From Tenericutes bacterium MZ-XQ (GTDB lineage Bacteria; Bacillota_I; Bacilli_A; Acholeplasmatales; Acholeplasmataceae), in NCBI GenBank assembly GCA_002838205.1, contig CP017950.1, positions 1,308,858-1,372,857 of the forward strand: DNA of 64,000 bases. Reading direction: 5' to 3'. The position numbers were made by a program, and so were the translations under genes. The notes under the pieces are model-generated. The model searched no databases. It was not told the origin of the DNA and worked only from the letters and a program-made list of their open reading frames with translations. Shown piece after piece: positions 8,449-18,520 of the stretch (position 1 is the stretch's first letter; every line of letters begins with the position of its first letter).

Positions 8449-10816
8449 ATACAAGTTTTTCTGGTTTATGAAAATAATAGCCTTGTTGTAGATAAATATC
8501 GTTTTGCATTAACTGATGACTAACTTCTAAAGTCTCGACGCTTTCTGCAATAACTAACTTGTTTTCGAGCTTACCGATATGAGAGATCATTCGCACGATT
8601 TCACTATTTTTTTCGGAACCTAAATGATTAATAAATGAACCATCAATTTTAATGATGTCATATGATACAGATTCAAGTACAGCAAGTGATGAGTACTCAC
8701 TACCAAAATCATCAATAGCGATTAAAAATCCTAAGCTTTGATAATGTTGAATCATTTCTCTGCAAATATTTAAGTTATGTACAAAAGTGTTTTCAGATAC
8801 TTCAACAATGATATCTTGATTAGAAATGCCATATGTTTTAGCATAATCGCTTAATAAGTGTGAAAATCCTTTCTTTAAAAACATTTCCGGAGTCAAATTA
8901 ACGGATAGTTTAAGAGATTTATAGCTTTTATCTGTTTTTAGTTTGCTAAAATAATTAAAACTCTTTTTAACTAAGTGTGTTTCTAACATTTCAAGCAAAC
9001 TTGACCTTCTGGCAACGTTGAAAAATTCATAAGGACTAACAAAGCCTAACATTGAATCTTTCCATCTAGCTAAAGATTCAACATATACATGTTTTTTTTG
9101 GTTGACATCATGAATGAATTGAAAATGAACATCAATTTGGTTTTTTTGAATGGCATCATATAGACGATTTGATAATATTATATTTTTCTCAAGATTAGAT
9201 TTCATCAATGGTTGATACATCGTTACTTGATTATACGTAGTATCATGTTTATAATATGATGCCAATCCAGCATAAATAATTAAATCATCAAAACTAGCTG
9301 TGTGATTCGGATATAAAGCATATCCAATGCGCTTTTTGATACGAATATAAGTATCCTTAACATAATATGTTTTTATGATTTGCTCTTCTAGCACCTCAAT
9401 AAGCTGTTCAACTCTAACTTTTGATGGGTTAATTAGCATAATCACAAACTGATCTTCGATAAAGTTTGAGATAATATCTTTTTCTTGAATAAGGTTTTTG
9501 AGATTTTGTCCAATTGTCTTTAACAACTGATTAGCTATATCAATTCCATAATAATCGATCACTTCGAAGAAATTATTGACATCAATGACAAAACAAGCTA
9601 CATTGATATCTTTATCTAGTGTTTTGAGATGTTTTGATAAACCATTACTATTTAAAAGTTGTGTCACTTGATTATAATTTGCTTGATACTCCAAAGATTT
9701 TTGTAACTCAGTAAGTTTAGTAATATCTTCACCGATTGAAATGATACTCTTGGGATGGCCAAGTGCATCATTGATGAGTACATTTTTCCATGATATAACA
9801 AATGTTTTATCATTCTTTTTGTATTCAATAACACTCCGAGTTATCTTCTTTTCAATGACTTCCTTGACCCAATCATTATCATCATCATGAAGGTTCTTAC
9901 CTACATTATTGATATACGTCCCAAAGATTTTTTTAGGATCCAAATCAAAGATCTCACAATAACGATTTGAAGCTTGAACGATATGCCCATGAATATCTGT
10001 TGTAGTCATCAGTTCGTTCGTATTTTCTATAACTTTTTTACTAGCTAAATTCAATTCTGAAAGCTCATTTTTAGTCAGTGCTAATTGTTTTTTCATTGCA
10101 TCTACATCGGTAATATCAAAAGCAATCCAATATGTTCGATCTGCTTGACTTGAAGCATATATAACAAAAAGTAATGCCTGATCAAAAACAGGCAGATCTA
10201 AAGTGATTTCTCTAAATTGATCATCCTCTGATTCTAGTGTTAGTTGTTTGAATTTTTCTTGATCTTCAACACTCATAAACTTAGAAAAATCTTCTTCGTA
10301 ATAAATTTGAGCTTCACTTTTAACTCGATAGTTTTTAATGAAACTATCTGTAAATTGACAAATGTATTTTTTTTGTTTATGATCAAACTCAATATAGATT
10401 GCTCTACTGTTTTCAAATGCTAATTTATGTATGAATTTTCTTTTTTGAACTCTATATAAAAACTTGAAAATACCTATTCCAAAAATAGCCATATTTAACA
10501 TAAACAATCCATGATATATGACATCAATGGTTTGATTAACCTCTAAGATTTGTTGATTATTATGTATGATTTCAAAAACAAGTTCGAAAGTGAATAAAGC
10601 AATGAACATTAGAGCTGATATCAATAAGTATTTGTTCCCATCCAAAATTGTTAGGATTAATAGCAAAAATGAAATCAATAAAGTTGCTGAAATCGTTATC
10701 GTAGGATGCAAAAAAAGGTAGTCTTCATGTAGTAACACAAAGAATACATAAGTGAAGTACAAAATATATAAGATATGACCTACTCGAACGAGTTTACGTA
10801 AATTTAGTCGATTCAT
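8447..10816 (-). CDS. Membrane PAS-GGDEF-EAL cyclic-di-GMP phosphodiesterase
   Basis: A 789-residue signalling protein. Four hydrophobic segments (about 15-125) are followed by two PAS-like regions (about 135-240 and 265-375), a GGDEF-like domain (380-535) and an EAL domain (545-789). The GGDEF site reads IEDQF, so cyclase activity is unlikely. The EAL domain keeps most catalytic positions in slightly altered form: ESLAR for EALxR, NLTP, IDDFGSEYSSL, DIIKIDG, AESVET and QGYYFHKP. It therefore probably hydrolyses cyclic di-GMP in response to a sensed signal. The frame is open three codons further upstream, but the AAAGGA Shine-Dalgarno is best spaced for the ATG used here. No diguanylate cyclase with an intact GGDEF motif lies in the window. 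Confidence 0.85.
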   Translation of the reverse strand: MNRLNLRKLVRVGHILYILYFTYVFFVLLHEDYLFLHPTITISATLLISFLLLILTILDGNKYLLISALMFIALFTFELVFEIIHNNQQILEVNQTIDVIYHGLFMLNMAIFGIGIFKFLYRVQKRKFIHKLAFENSRAIYIEFDHKQKKYICQFTDSFIKNYRVKSEAQIYYEEDFSKFMSVEDQEKFKQLTLESEDDQFREITLDLPVFDQALLFVIYASSQADRTYWIAFDITDVDAMKKQLALTKNELSELNLASKKVIENTNELMTTTDIHGHIVQASNRYCEIFDLDPKKIFGTYINNVGKNLHDDDNDWVKEVIEKKITRSVIEYKKNDKTFVISWKNVLINDALGHPKSIISIGEDITKLTELQKSLEYQANYNQVTQLLNSNGLSKHLKTLDKDINVACFVIDVNNFFEVIDYYGIDIANQLLKTIGQNLKNLIQEKDIISNFIEDQFVIMLINPSKVRVEQLIEVLEEQIIKTYYVKDTYIRIKKRIGYALYPNHTASFDDLIIYAGLASYYKHDTTYNQVTMYQPLMKSNLEKNIILSNRLYDAIQKNQIDVHFQFIHDVNQKKHVYVESLARWKDSMLGFVSPYEFFNVARRSSLLEMLETHLVKKSFNYFSKLKTDKSYKSLKLSVNLTPEMFLKKGFSHLLSDYAKTYGISNQDIIVEVSENTFVHNLNICREMIQHYQSLGFLIAIDDFGSEYSSLAVLESVSYDIIKIDGSFINHLGSEKNSEIVRMISHIGKLENKLVIAESVETLEVSHQLMQNDIYLQQGYYFHKPEKLV

Positions 10817-10911
10817 TAAAGTCATCCTTTCGCTATTTCGATTATAGCAAAATATACTATTTTTATAAATACACTTAATGAAAATGTAAGAATTACTTTT
10901 GCAAAGCGATA

Positions 10912-10937
10912 AAAAACCCAGATTATACTGGGTTTTT
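10912..10937 (-). terminator. Terminator after the GH65 gene
   Basis: Nine-base stem AAAACCCAG / CTGGGTTTT with loop ATTATA and a following T run on the minus strand, overlapping the GH65 stop. Confidence 0.8.
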
Positions 10938-13169
10938 TATGATATTATATTTAAGATTATCTTTGATTTCGATACTTCTCCCATATAGGTTCATCTTTAT
11001 TGGACGATCAACTTCTATGTATAAAATGTTATCTTTTATTTGTAAATCAACGGTTGTCCTCTGATAAATAATGGTTGTTTTAATAGACGATATATGCGTT
11101 TGATAAACTGGATTTAGTTCAAATGTTTGATTAAATCTGAATCCTAATATACCATAAATTAGCATTAAATAACTTCCGCCTAAATTCGCAATATGCAGTC
11201 CATGTTGGGTACGATTATGACTATCTCTAAAGTCAAGTTCCGCAACCCTTTTAAAAAACTCATAAGCTAAATCAGTATATCCAATCTGATATGCTGAAAT
11301 ACCATAAATACATTTAGATAGACTCGAATCATGGGTTGTCCTTTTAATATAGTAGTCAAAGCTATTTTTGTACATGTCTTTATCAACTTCATTAAATAGA
11401 ACTAGTGCTAATATGGCATCAGCCTGTTTAATTATTTGATACCTATAGATAAATAAAGGATGGTAATAAAGTAACAAAGGGAATTTATCACTATCAAGAT
11501 CTGAGATATTGATGTCTTTTTTACTTAAAAATGAATCATCTTGTTTTACTATATTTAACTGATCATCTACTAATAGAGTCATGTTTTTATATGCTTTTTC
11601 AAGTAAGATGATGTCTTCTTCTTTCAAATCAGTTTTAAGGAGCACATCTTTAAGTTCATCTTTATGCGATGAAATGTAATCATGAGTAAACTTGAAATGA
11701 TGCTTTGCAGCATTATTTGTGTAATAATTGTCATTGATTAAGACCGTATACTCATCAGGTCCTGTGACATTATAGATATGGAATTTTCCATCTTTAAAAT
11801 GTCCATAGTCAAGGAGAAATAAGGCAGTTTCTATAATTATCTCCATGCCATATTCAATCATGAATCCCTCATCTTTAGTCGCATAATAATAATTAATGAT
11901 TGCAAGTGCAATATCACTATTGATATGAACTTGCGCACTACCTGCAGGAAAATAAGGAGATGCTTCTTTTCCATTGATAGTTCTCCATGGGATTTTTGCA
12001 CCTCTATGACATCCCAGTTGTTTTGCTTCATGTCTTGCTTCATCTAATGTGTAATATCTGTAAAGTAGTAATTCTTTGGCTTTTTTGGGATCAGTTAAGA
12101 TAAAAAATGGAAGCATATATGTTTCTGTATCCCAAAAAAAGTGCCCTTCGTATCCTTCACCTGAAATACCCTTAGCTGCAATATGCATATGATAATTCGT
12201 TGATGCACTTTGACTGAGTTGATACAAATTATATCGTAATGCTTGATTAATATCAGTATCAGATAGTTCAACTAACGATTTATCCCAAAAAGCGATGCGT
12301 TCTTTTCTTTCTTCTTGTAAGTATGCATCAAATGGTTTACACATCTTTTCAATATACTTGATATCCTTTTCATGATTTTCGTGTGTTAATGACGACGTGT
12401 AATATGTATATTTTGTAAATGATATAGGCTTGTTTTTTGATAGGTAAGCTTCTCGTAATCCGATGATTTCATGATCTTTGATTTGATAATTGAATGCTTG
12501 ATCATGTGTGATTGCTGCATTGATAAAAAGCGATGTATTTGTTGTCTTAGCGTACAATAATCCATGTTTATCATCTGTTTTTAAATCAATCAGTTCTAAA
12601 TGTTTTCTCGTATTTGGTAGTCTCGGATCTGTATTTTCAACATATCTAATAGCGGGTAACCTAAGATATGATTGAAGTTTAATTTTTCCTTCATAATTTG
12701 GAGATGATAAATCTAGTTTCGTAACAATTAAGTTTTGTTTAGAAGTTACCATTTTTTCTTCTATAAGATCAAAAATATATCCTTTATCAGATATGTATCT
12801 TACTTTTCGATATGATGTACCTTCTAACATGTTTAGTGACCGTTTGATGGAAACAAGCTCCATATGTGATAAATCAATGATATCATCATCAACAACTATC
12901 TTGACATAAGACCCATCAGGAAGGTTTACAATCGTTTGCCCAAGTTGTGGAAATCCTTCATAATTTTCTTCATAACGGAAAGGATATTGATTATAAAATC
13001 CATTCATTAGTGTGATTGGATCATCATTTGTTCCATAACCTTCAATAAAATGTCCTCTTGTGCCTAGTGTACCGTTAGCAAGCGAAAAAATTGTTTCATC
13101 TGATAATAAATCTTCTAGTTTTAAACGATCTTCTCTAGTAACTATAAAATCTTCTTTTTTATATTTCAT
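10923..13169 (-). CDS. GH65 alpha-glucoside phosphorylase
   Basis: A 748-residue GH65 enzyme with the N-terminal beta-sandwich, (alpha/alpha)6 barrel and C-terminal beta domain of the family. GHFFWDTETYMLPFF and VTGPDEYT are conserved; the Glu in the latter is the catalytic acid. Members phosphorolyse maltose, trehalose, kojibiose or nigerose to beta-glucose 1-phosphate; which one is not decidable here. The frame is open 14 codons further upstream, but a TTGAGA/TATAAT promoter occupies that stretch, so translation must begin downstream of it, most likely at this ATG. It is monocistronic between two terminators. No beta-phosphoglucomutase, the usual partner, is in the window. Confidence 0.87.
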   Translation of the reverse strand: MKYKKEDFIVTREDRLKLEDLLSDETIFSLANGTLGTRGHFIEGYGTNDDPITLMNGFYNQYPFRYEENYEGFPQLGQTIVNLPDGSYVKIVVDDDIIDLSHMELVSIKRSLNMLEGTSYRKVRYISDKGYIFDLIEEKMVTSKQNLIVTKLDLSSPNYEGKIKLQSYLRLPAIRYVENTDPRLPNTRKHLELIDLKTDDKHGLLYAKTTNTSLFINAAITHDQAFNYQIKDHEIIGLREAYLSKNKPISFTKYTYYTSSLTHENHEKDIKYIEKMCKPFDAYLQEERKERIAFWDKSLVELSDTDINQALRYNLYQLSQSASTNYHMHIAAKGISGEGYEGHFFWDTETYMLPFFILTDPKKAKELLLYRYYTLDEARHEAKQLGCHRGAKIPWRTINGKEASPYFPAGSAQVHINSDIALAIINYYYATKDEGFMIEYGMEIIIETALFLLDYGHFKDGKFHIYNVTGPDEYTVLINDNYYTNNAAKHHFKFTHDYISSHKDELKDVLLKTDLKEEDIILLEKAYKNMTLLVDDQLNIVKQDDSFLSKKDINISDLDSDKFPLLLYYHPLFIYRYQIIKQADAILALVLFNEVDKDMYKNSFDYYIKRTTHDSSLSKCIYGISAYQIGYTDLAYEFFKRVAELDFRDSHNRTQHGLHIANLGGSYLMLIYGILGFRFNQTFELNPVYQTHISSIKTTIIYQRTTVDLQIKDNILYIEVDRPIKMNLYGRSIEIKDNLKYNIIKNPV

Positions 13170-13202
13170 AAATCCATCCATTCTAAGTATAGTATCATCT
13201 CC

Positions 13203-13231
13203 ATTATACATGTCTTAGAGTCATATCTCAA
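13203..13231 (-). promoter_or_regulatory. Promoter of the GH65 gene
   Basis: Minus-strand TTGAGA (13226-13231) and TATAAT (13203-13208) are exactly 17 bases apart. The predicted start near 13196 lies inside the longest open frame of the gene, which argues against the upstream start codons. Confidence 0.65.
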
Positions 13232-13246
13232 ATGTTAGGCAAAAAT

Positions 13247-13270
13247 GAAAAAATGCCCATTTGGGCATTT
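13247..13270 (-). terminator. Terminator after groEL
   Basis: Stem AAATGCCC / GGGCATTT with a four-base loop and a T-rich run on the minus strand, directly downstream of the groEL stop and just upstream of the GH65 promoter. Confidence 0.8.
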
Positions 13271-13272
13271 TA

Positions 13273-15158
<1,886 letters not shown>

Positions 15159-15172
15159 GCTTTCACCCCTTC

Positions 15173-15199
15173 CTGGCACTTATTATACTTTAGTGCCAA
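15173..15199. promoter_or_regulatory. Variant CIRCE operator (HrcA site)
   Basis: On the minus strand TTGGCACTA, a nine-base spacer and AAGTGCCAG form an inverted repeat with the exact 9-9-9 geometry of CIRCE. The consensus is TTAGCACTC-N9-GAGTGCTAA, so the arms differ at a few positions but keep the GCACT/AGTGC core. Its location between the promoter and the groES ribosome binding site is the classical one for HrcA repression. No hrcA gene is in the window. Confidence 0.8.
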
Positions 15200-15209
15200 T
15201 TCACTTATT

Positions 15210-15237
15210 ATTATATTCAGGATTTTTTTGATGTCAA
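15210..15237 (-). promoter_or_regulatory. Promoter of groES-groEL
   Basis: A perfect TTGACA (15232-15237) and a perfect TATAAT (15210-15215) are 16 bases apart on the minus strand. Transcription should start near 15203, just before the CIRCE-like repeat. Confidence 0.8.
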
Positions 15238-15266
15238 GATATTTTTTTGCTTTTTTTCAGAACAAA

Positions 15267-15306
15267 AGTGAATAAATTCACTAGGGGCGATAAAAATCGC
15301 CTTTTT
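15267..15306 (+). repeat. Inverted repeat plus terminator-like hairpin at the IS left end
   Basis: A perfect palindrome AGTGAAT-AA-ATTCACT (15267-15282) is followed by stem GGCGAT / ATCGCC (15286-15301) and a T run. Hairpins near the ends are a feature of HUH-transposase elements, and a terminator here would also shield the transposase from read-through. Which role applies is not known. Confidence 0.55.
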
Positions 15307-15336
15307 CTTTTTAAAGTCACATTGTATAATAGATTT

Positions 15337-16662
15337 ATGGAACCTATAGTGATTAAGTATAAATTTAAAGATCAATTAGAACTTGCTCTTAAACATGGTG
15401 AACATGTCTTTAACAATGAGCTTGTTAAACTATCTAATTTAAAAGTATATAGAGATAACTCCATTTCCATTCAATCTATATTTGCTACCTATTGGGATTC
15501 ATTTAAACTTCATTTTGAAGATAAACTACGTCCCTCAATTATCGAAAATGTTGAAAAAATGATACATTGTCGTGATTTCAAATATGGCTACTTCTTCTAT
15601 GAATGCCCAACTTGTGATAACTTTCATATCCAAGGTCTTTCTTGTCATTCAAGGTTTTGTCCTTCTTGTAATCAAAGATATCGAGAAGCTCGAACACTTG
15701 CGATTGAATCCAAATTACTTAAGTGCCCTCATAGACATTTTGTCTTTTCAGTTGCTAAAGAGATGCGTAAATTCTTTTGGCTTTATAGAGACTTATTTGA
15801 TATCTTATTTCAAACTGTAAATGAAGTTCTTCATAAAGCTGTTAAGAAAACGAAGGCTGACCACCAATTAGATAGAAGACTTGGCATCATTTGTTTTCTT
15901 CACACCTATGGCAGAGATATGAAGACCAATCCTCATATCCATGCTTTAGTTGCTGAACGCTTTATTGATGCTCATGGTCATCTATCCAACATGTCTTTCT
16001 TTCCTTTTGAGAGACTGCGTATGTTTTGGCAATATAGACTCTTAAGTAACATCTCAGCCTATTTGAAAACCCATGCGACAAATTCTATCTATAATGAGTT
16101 TAATCGCTTAAGAAGTTATCTCATTCATAAGTATAAAAAAGGCTTTTACACTTACGGGCCTCAATTAAAGAGAAAATCTAGCTTGTCTACAGCCAAAAAG
16201 ATTGCTAAATACATCGCCAGATATGCTTCTCATCCAGCCATCTCTGAATCTAGAATTGATGACTTCGATGATATCAATCACCAAGTCACTTGGCATTTTG
16301 ATCCTCATGAAGATGATCAAATTTCAGATAAACATCATAAACGAGGTACTCAAATCATCACTGATCATGTCTTTAAATTTATTGCACGTCTCATTAAACA
16401 CATCCCTGATAAAGGATTTCATCTGATTCGTTATTACGGTTTTTATTCAAATCGGACAAAACGAAAAATTGCCTCTGAGTTAAAGTTAGTTAACCCTAAA
16501 TCTTTGACTTATCTTAAACATCAACTTCACTTTCGAACTTTGTTGCTTAAGACTTATCACTATGACATCTTTAAATGTCAGTGTGGTTCTACTATGGTTT
16601 TAAATCTTGATGCTTCATATCTACCAAATCACCGAAAAGAGAGGTTATTTAGCGATGCCTAA
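15337..16662 (+). CDS. IS91-family Y2 (HUH) transposase
   Basis: A 441-residue rolling-circle-type transposase. An N-terminal zinc-binding domain carries C90, C93, C103, C108 and C111. The HUH motif is HIH at 200-202 within NPHIHALV, and YIARY at 292-296 supplies two tyrosines four residues apart, as in IS91 and IS801. Such enzymes nick and transfer single-stranded DNA. The frame is open 30 codons upstream, but that stretch covers the hairpin and a TATAAT box at 15325-15330 placed so that transcription would start at this ATG; the mRNA may be leaderless. The gene appears intact. Confidence 0.85.
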   Translation: MEPIVIKYKFKDQLELALKHGEHVFNNELVKLSNLKVYRDNSISIQSIFATYWDSFKLHFEDKLRPSIIENVEKMIHCRDFKYGYFFYECPTCDNFHIQGLSCHSRFCPSCNQRYREARTLAIESKLLKCPHRHFVFSVAKEMRKFFWLYRDLFDILFQTVNEVLHKAVKKTKADHQLDRRLGIICFLHTYGRDMKTNPHIHALVAERFIDAHGHLSNMSFFPFERLRMFWQYRLLSNISAYLKTHATNSIYNEFNRLRSYLIHKYKKGFYTYGPQLKRKSSLSTAKKIAKYIARYASHPAISESRIDDFDDINHQVTWHFDPHEDDQISDKHHKRGTQIITDHVFKFIARLIKHIPDKGFHLIRYYGFYSNRTKRKIASELKLVNPKSLTYLKHQLHFRTLLLKTYHYDIFKCQCGSTMVLNLDASYLPNHRKERLFSDA

Positions 16663-16975
16663 ACTATTTAAAACTAAATCTGTGCATATGTCTTTTGTTC
16701 AAAAAAAGAATTTGTATGCTGAATATAAATCAGCTGTTAAGCAGGGATTCATTGCTGGCCCTGCCGCTTCATTTAATGCATTTATATCGATGCCTAATTT
16801 TGATATCATGGTTGATATGAAATGTCTGCACTGTGGATTTGAACTTACTGTCAATTTTTCTGGTTATGCTCACTTTATGGAGACTGAAGGTGCTGCTTTT
16901 CCCGTTGATGTTTGTAGTCATTGTGGTAAGTTGCAGTTTGTGCTTTTAGATATTTATCATAAACTTATTGATTAA
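16655..16975 (+). CDS. Zinc-ribbon accessory protein of the IS element
   Basis: A 106-residue protein starting inside the last codons of the transposase gene (eight-base overlap) after a GAGAGG Shine-Dalgarno, so it is probably translated by coupling. Two CxxC pairs, CLHC near residue 58 and CSHC near residue 88, are spaced like a zinc ribbon; the N-terminal half is basic (MPKLFKTKS...). It is not a family I recognise. Position inside the element, shared strand and a terminator right after it indicate a transposition-related role, for example DNA binding or target choice, but this is inference. Confidence 0.65.
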   Translation: MPKLFKTKSVHMSFVQKKNLYAEYKSAVKQGFIAGPAASFNAFISMPNFDIMVDMKCLHCGFELTVNFSGYAHFMETEGAAFPVDVCSHCGKLQFVLLDIYHKLID

Positions 16976-16995
16976 TTTGTTGACTCGTTTTACAG

Positions 16996-17017
16996 ACTCA
17001 TTTTAGATGAGTTTTTT
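16996..17017 (+). terminator. Terminator at the IS right end
   Basis: Stem ACTCAT / ATGAGT with a five-base loop followed by six T residues, downstream of the zinc-ribbon gene. Confidence 0.7.
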
Positions 17018-17062
17018 CTGTTTGTTTTTATTTAAATTATCAATTAGAATTTCCTAGTTAAT

Positions 17063-17085
17063 TAAAAAAAGGACCTCAGTCCTTT
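17063..17085 (-). terminator. Terminator after the cysteine desulfurase
   Basis: Stem AAAGGAC / GTCCTTT with a four-base loop and a T run on the minus strand; it overlaps the stop codon. Confidence 0.8.
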
Positions 17086-18218
17086 AACTCATGATAAGCT
17101 GTTTTAAATCTCTCGATAATTTCGTCATTGTCTTCTAGTTTCGAATGTTTACCAAAAGTAATTCTAATAACACAAGGCTGATAAGCATCTTCTAATCCTA
17201 TGGCTTTGATGACATGTGATGGTTTAATGACATTAGATGCACATGCGCTACCTGTTGATACATATACACCTAATTTATTTAATTGGAAATGAAGTTGATG
17301 TCCTAAAACATCCTTAAAAGCATAAGATAAATGATTGAATGAGCGGTTTGATCCACAAGGTGTGCCATTGAGCTTTATATCTTTAAATGCTTTTTTCATT
17401 TTATTATGAAAATCAACTTGAATGATTTGATAATGGTTTCTATTTTCTTCAATTTGATCAACTGCGATCTTAGCTGCTTCACCCATGCCTACAATGCCAT
17501 ATAAGTTTTCTGTGCCTGCGCGATGAGAATCCTCATGTGATCCTCCATGGATGAGCGGTTCAATTTCTAATCCTTTTTTTACATATAATGCACCAACACC
17601 TTTTGGCCCATAAAATTTATGGCTTGAAAAGGACATGAAATCAACATCAAGCTCTTTCACATCAATAAATTGTTGACCTAATGCTTGCACAGCATCTAAG
17701 TGTAATTTCGTGTGATGTCTTCTACATATTTTTGAAATAGAGAATACATCTTGAATCGTTCCAATTTCATTATTCGCATAAATAATAGATACCATCAATG
17801 TATTTTCATTAATGGTTTGATCGAGTTGTTTTAAATCGATTAAACCAAACTCATCAACATCTAAATAGTGGACCTTATACCCTTTTGTTTCTAGATAATG
17901 GCACGTGTTTAAAGTAGCTTTGTGTTCTACTTTTGATGTGATAATCTCTTTTAATTTGGGATGCTTATCAGCATACCCTTTAATTGCCCAATTTGTAGAT
18001 TCTGTTCCACCTGAAGTGAAAAAAATCTCTTCAGATTGAGCACCGATTGCATCTGCAATTTTTTTTCTTGCTTGGTTGATTGCTTTTCTGTTTTCAATGG
18101 CGTGCAAATGCAAAGATGATGGATTGTGGAAATTTTTGCATAAATAAGGCTCAATATATTTTCTAACATCTTCATCAAGTGGTGTCGTTGATGCATAATC
18201 CAAATAAAATTCTTTCAT
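17076..18218 (-). CDS. Cysteine desulfurase (NifS/IscS family)
   Basis: A 380-residue PLP enzyme that removes sulfur from cysteine for Fe-S clusters or tRNA thiolation. LDYASTTP opens the protein, TSGGTESTNWA binds the cofactor phosphate, SSHKFYGPKG holds the Schiff-base Lys and STGSACAS carries the catalytic Cys. The family splits into IscS-like and SufS-like groups; the short loop around the Cys fits the NifS/IscS side. It lies two bases after a small unknown gene and downstream of a thioredoxin-CcdA fusion, which suggests a thiol and sulfur metabolism operon. No scaffold gene (iscU, sufU) is adjacent. Confidence 0.93.
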   Translation of the reverse strand: MKEFYLDYASTTPLDEDVRKYIEPYLCKNFHNPSSLHLHAIENRKAINQARKKIADAIGAQSEEIFFTSGGTESTNWAIKGYADKHPKLKEIITSKVEHKATLNTCHYLETKGYKVHYLDVDEFGLIDLKQLDQTINENTLMVSIIYANNEIGTIQDVFSISKICRRHHTKLHLDAVQALGQQFIDVKELDVDFMSFSSHKFYGPKGVGALYVKKGLEIEPLIHGGSHEDSHRAGTENLYGIVGMGEAAKIAVDQIEENRNHYQIIQVDFHNKMKKAFKDIKLNGTPCGSNRSFNHLSYAFKDVLGHQLHFQLNKLGVYVSTGSACASNVIKPSHVIKAIGLEDAYQPCVIRITFGKHSKLEDNDEIIERFKTAYHELKD

Positions 18219-18219
18219 C

Positions 18220-18513
18220 TTATTTTCTCCTTACTTGAATCATACATGAATCAATATTTTCTATATCAATAAATTCGATCTCTTTAATATCTTTGGATAA
18301 CTCAATATCTTGGTTCAAGTTTTTCTTAAATCTGGAAATCAATGCATCAACAAAAGATTCAATCACATAGGTTTGGTGAATGATACAAGGATTCTTATCA
18401 TCAAACATCTCGATGGATTTTTCAATAAGTTTATCTTGTTTTATTGGCAAATCTAAAGGATGTCCTTCATATAAAATGTCCTGGTTTTTCTTAATTAAAA
18501 TGGTATATTTCAT
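18220..18513 (-). CDS. Small conserved-looking protein between desulfurase and CcdA-like genes
   Basis: A 97-residue soluble protein that I do not recognise. It starts MKYTILIKK behind a GAGGT Shine-Dalgarno; six further upstream codons are open but overlap the previous gene. It is charged, with predicted mixed alpha/beta character and two Cys residues (near 44 and 90). Its position between the thioredoxin-CcdA gene and the cysteine desulfurase, two bases before the latter, makes a role in sulfur transfer or redox handling possible, but there is no motif to support one. Confidence 0.6.
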   Translation of the reverse strand: MKYTILIKKNQDILYEGHPLDLPIKQDKLIEKSIEMFDDKNPCIIHQTYVIESFVDALISRFKKNLNQDIELSKDIKEIEFIDIENIDSCMIQVRRK

Positions 18514-18520
18514 ATAAACC

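Larger units (their letters stand above)
15241..17020. mobile_element. IS91-like insertion sequence (approximate limits)
   Basis: A rightward two-gene cassette lies between the groES promoter and the cysteine desulfurase gene, both leftward. It carries a Y2/HUH transposase and an overlapping zinc-ribbon gene, starts with an inverted repeat and a terminator-like hairpin (15267-15306), and ends with a terminator at 16996-17017. IS91-type elements lack terminal inverted repeats and do not duplicate their target, so exact ends cannot be set from one copy. The limits given are the outermost non-host-like sequence. Confidence 0.7.
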
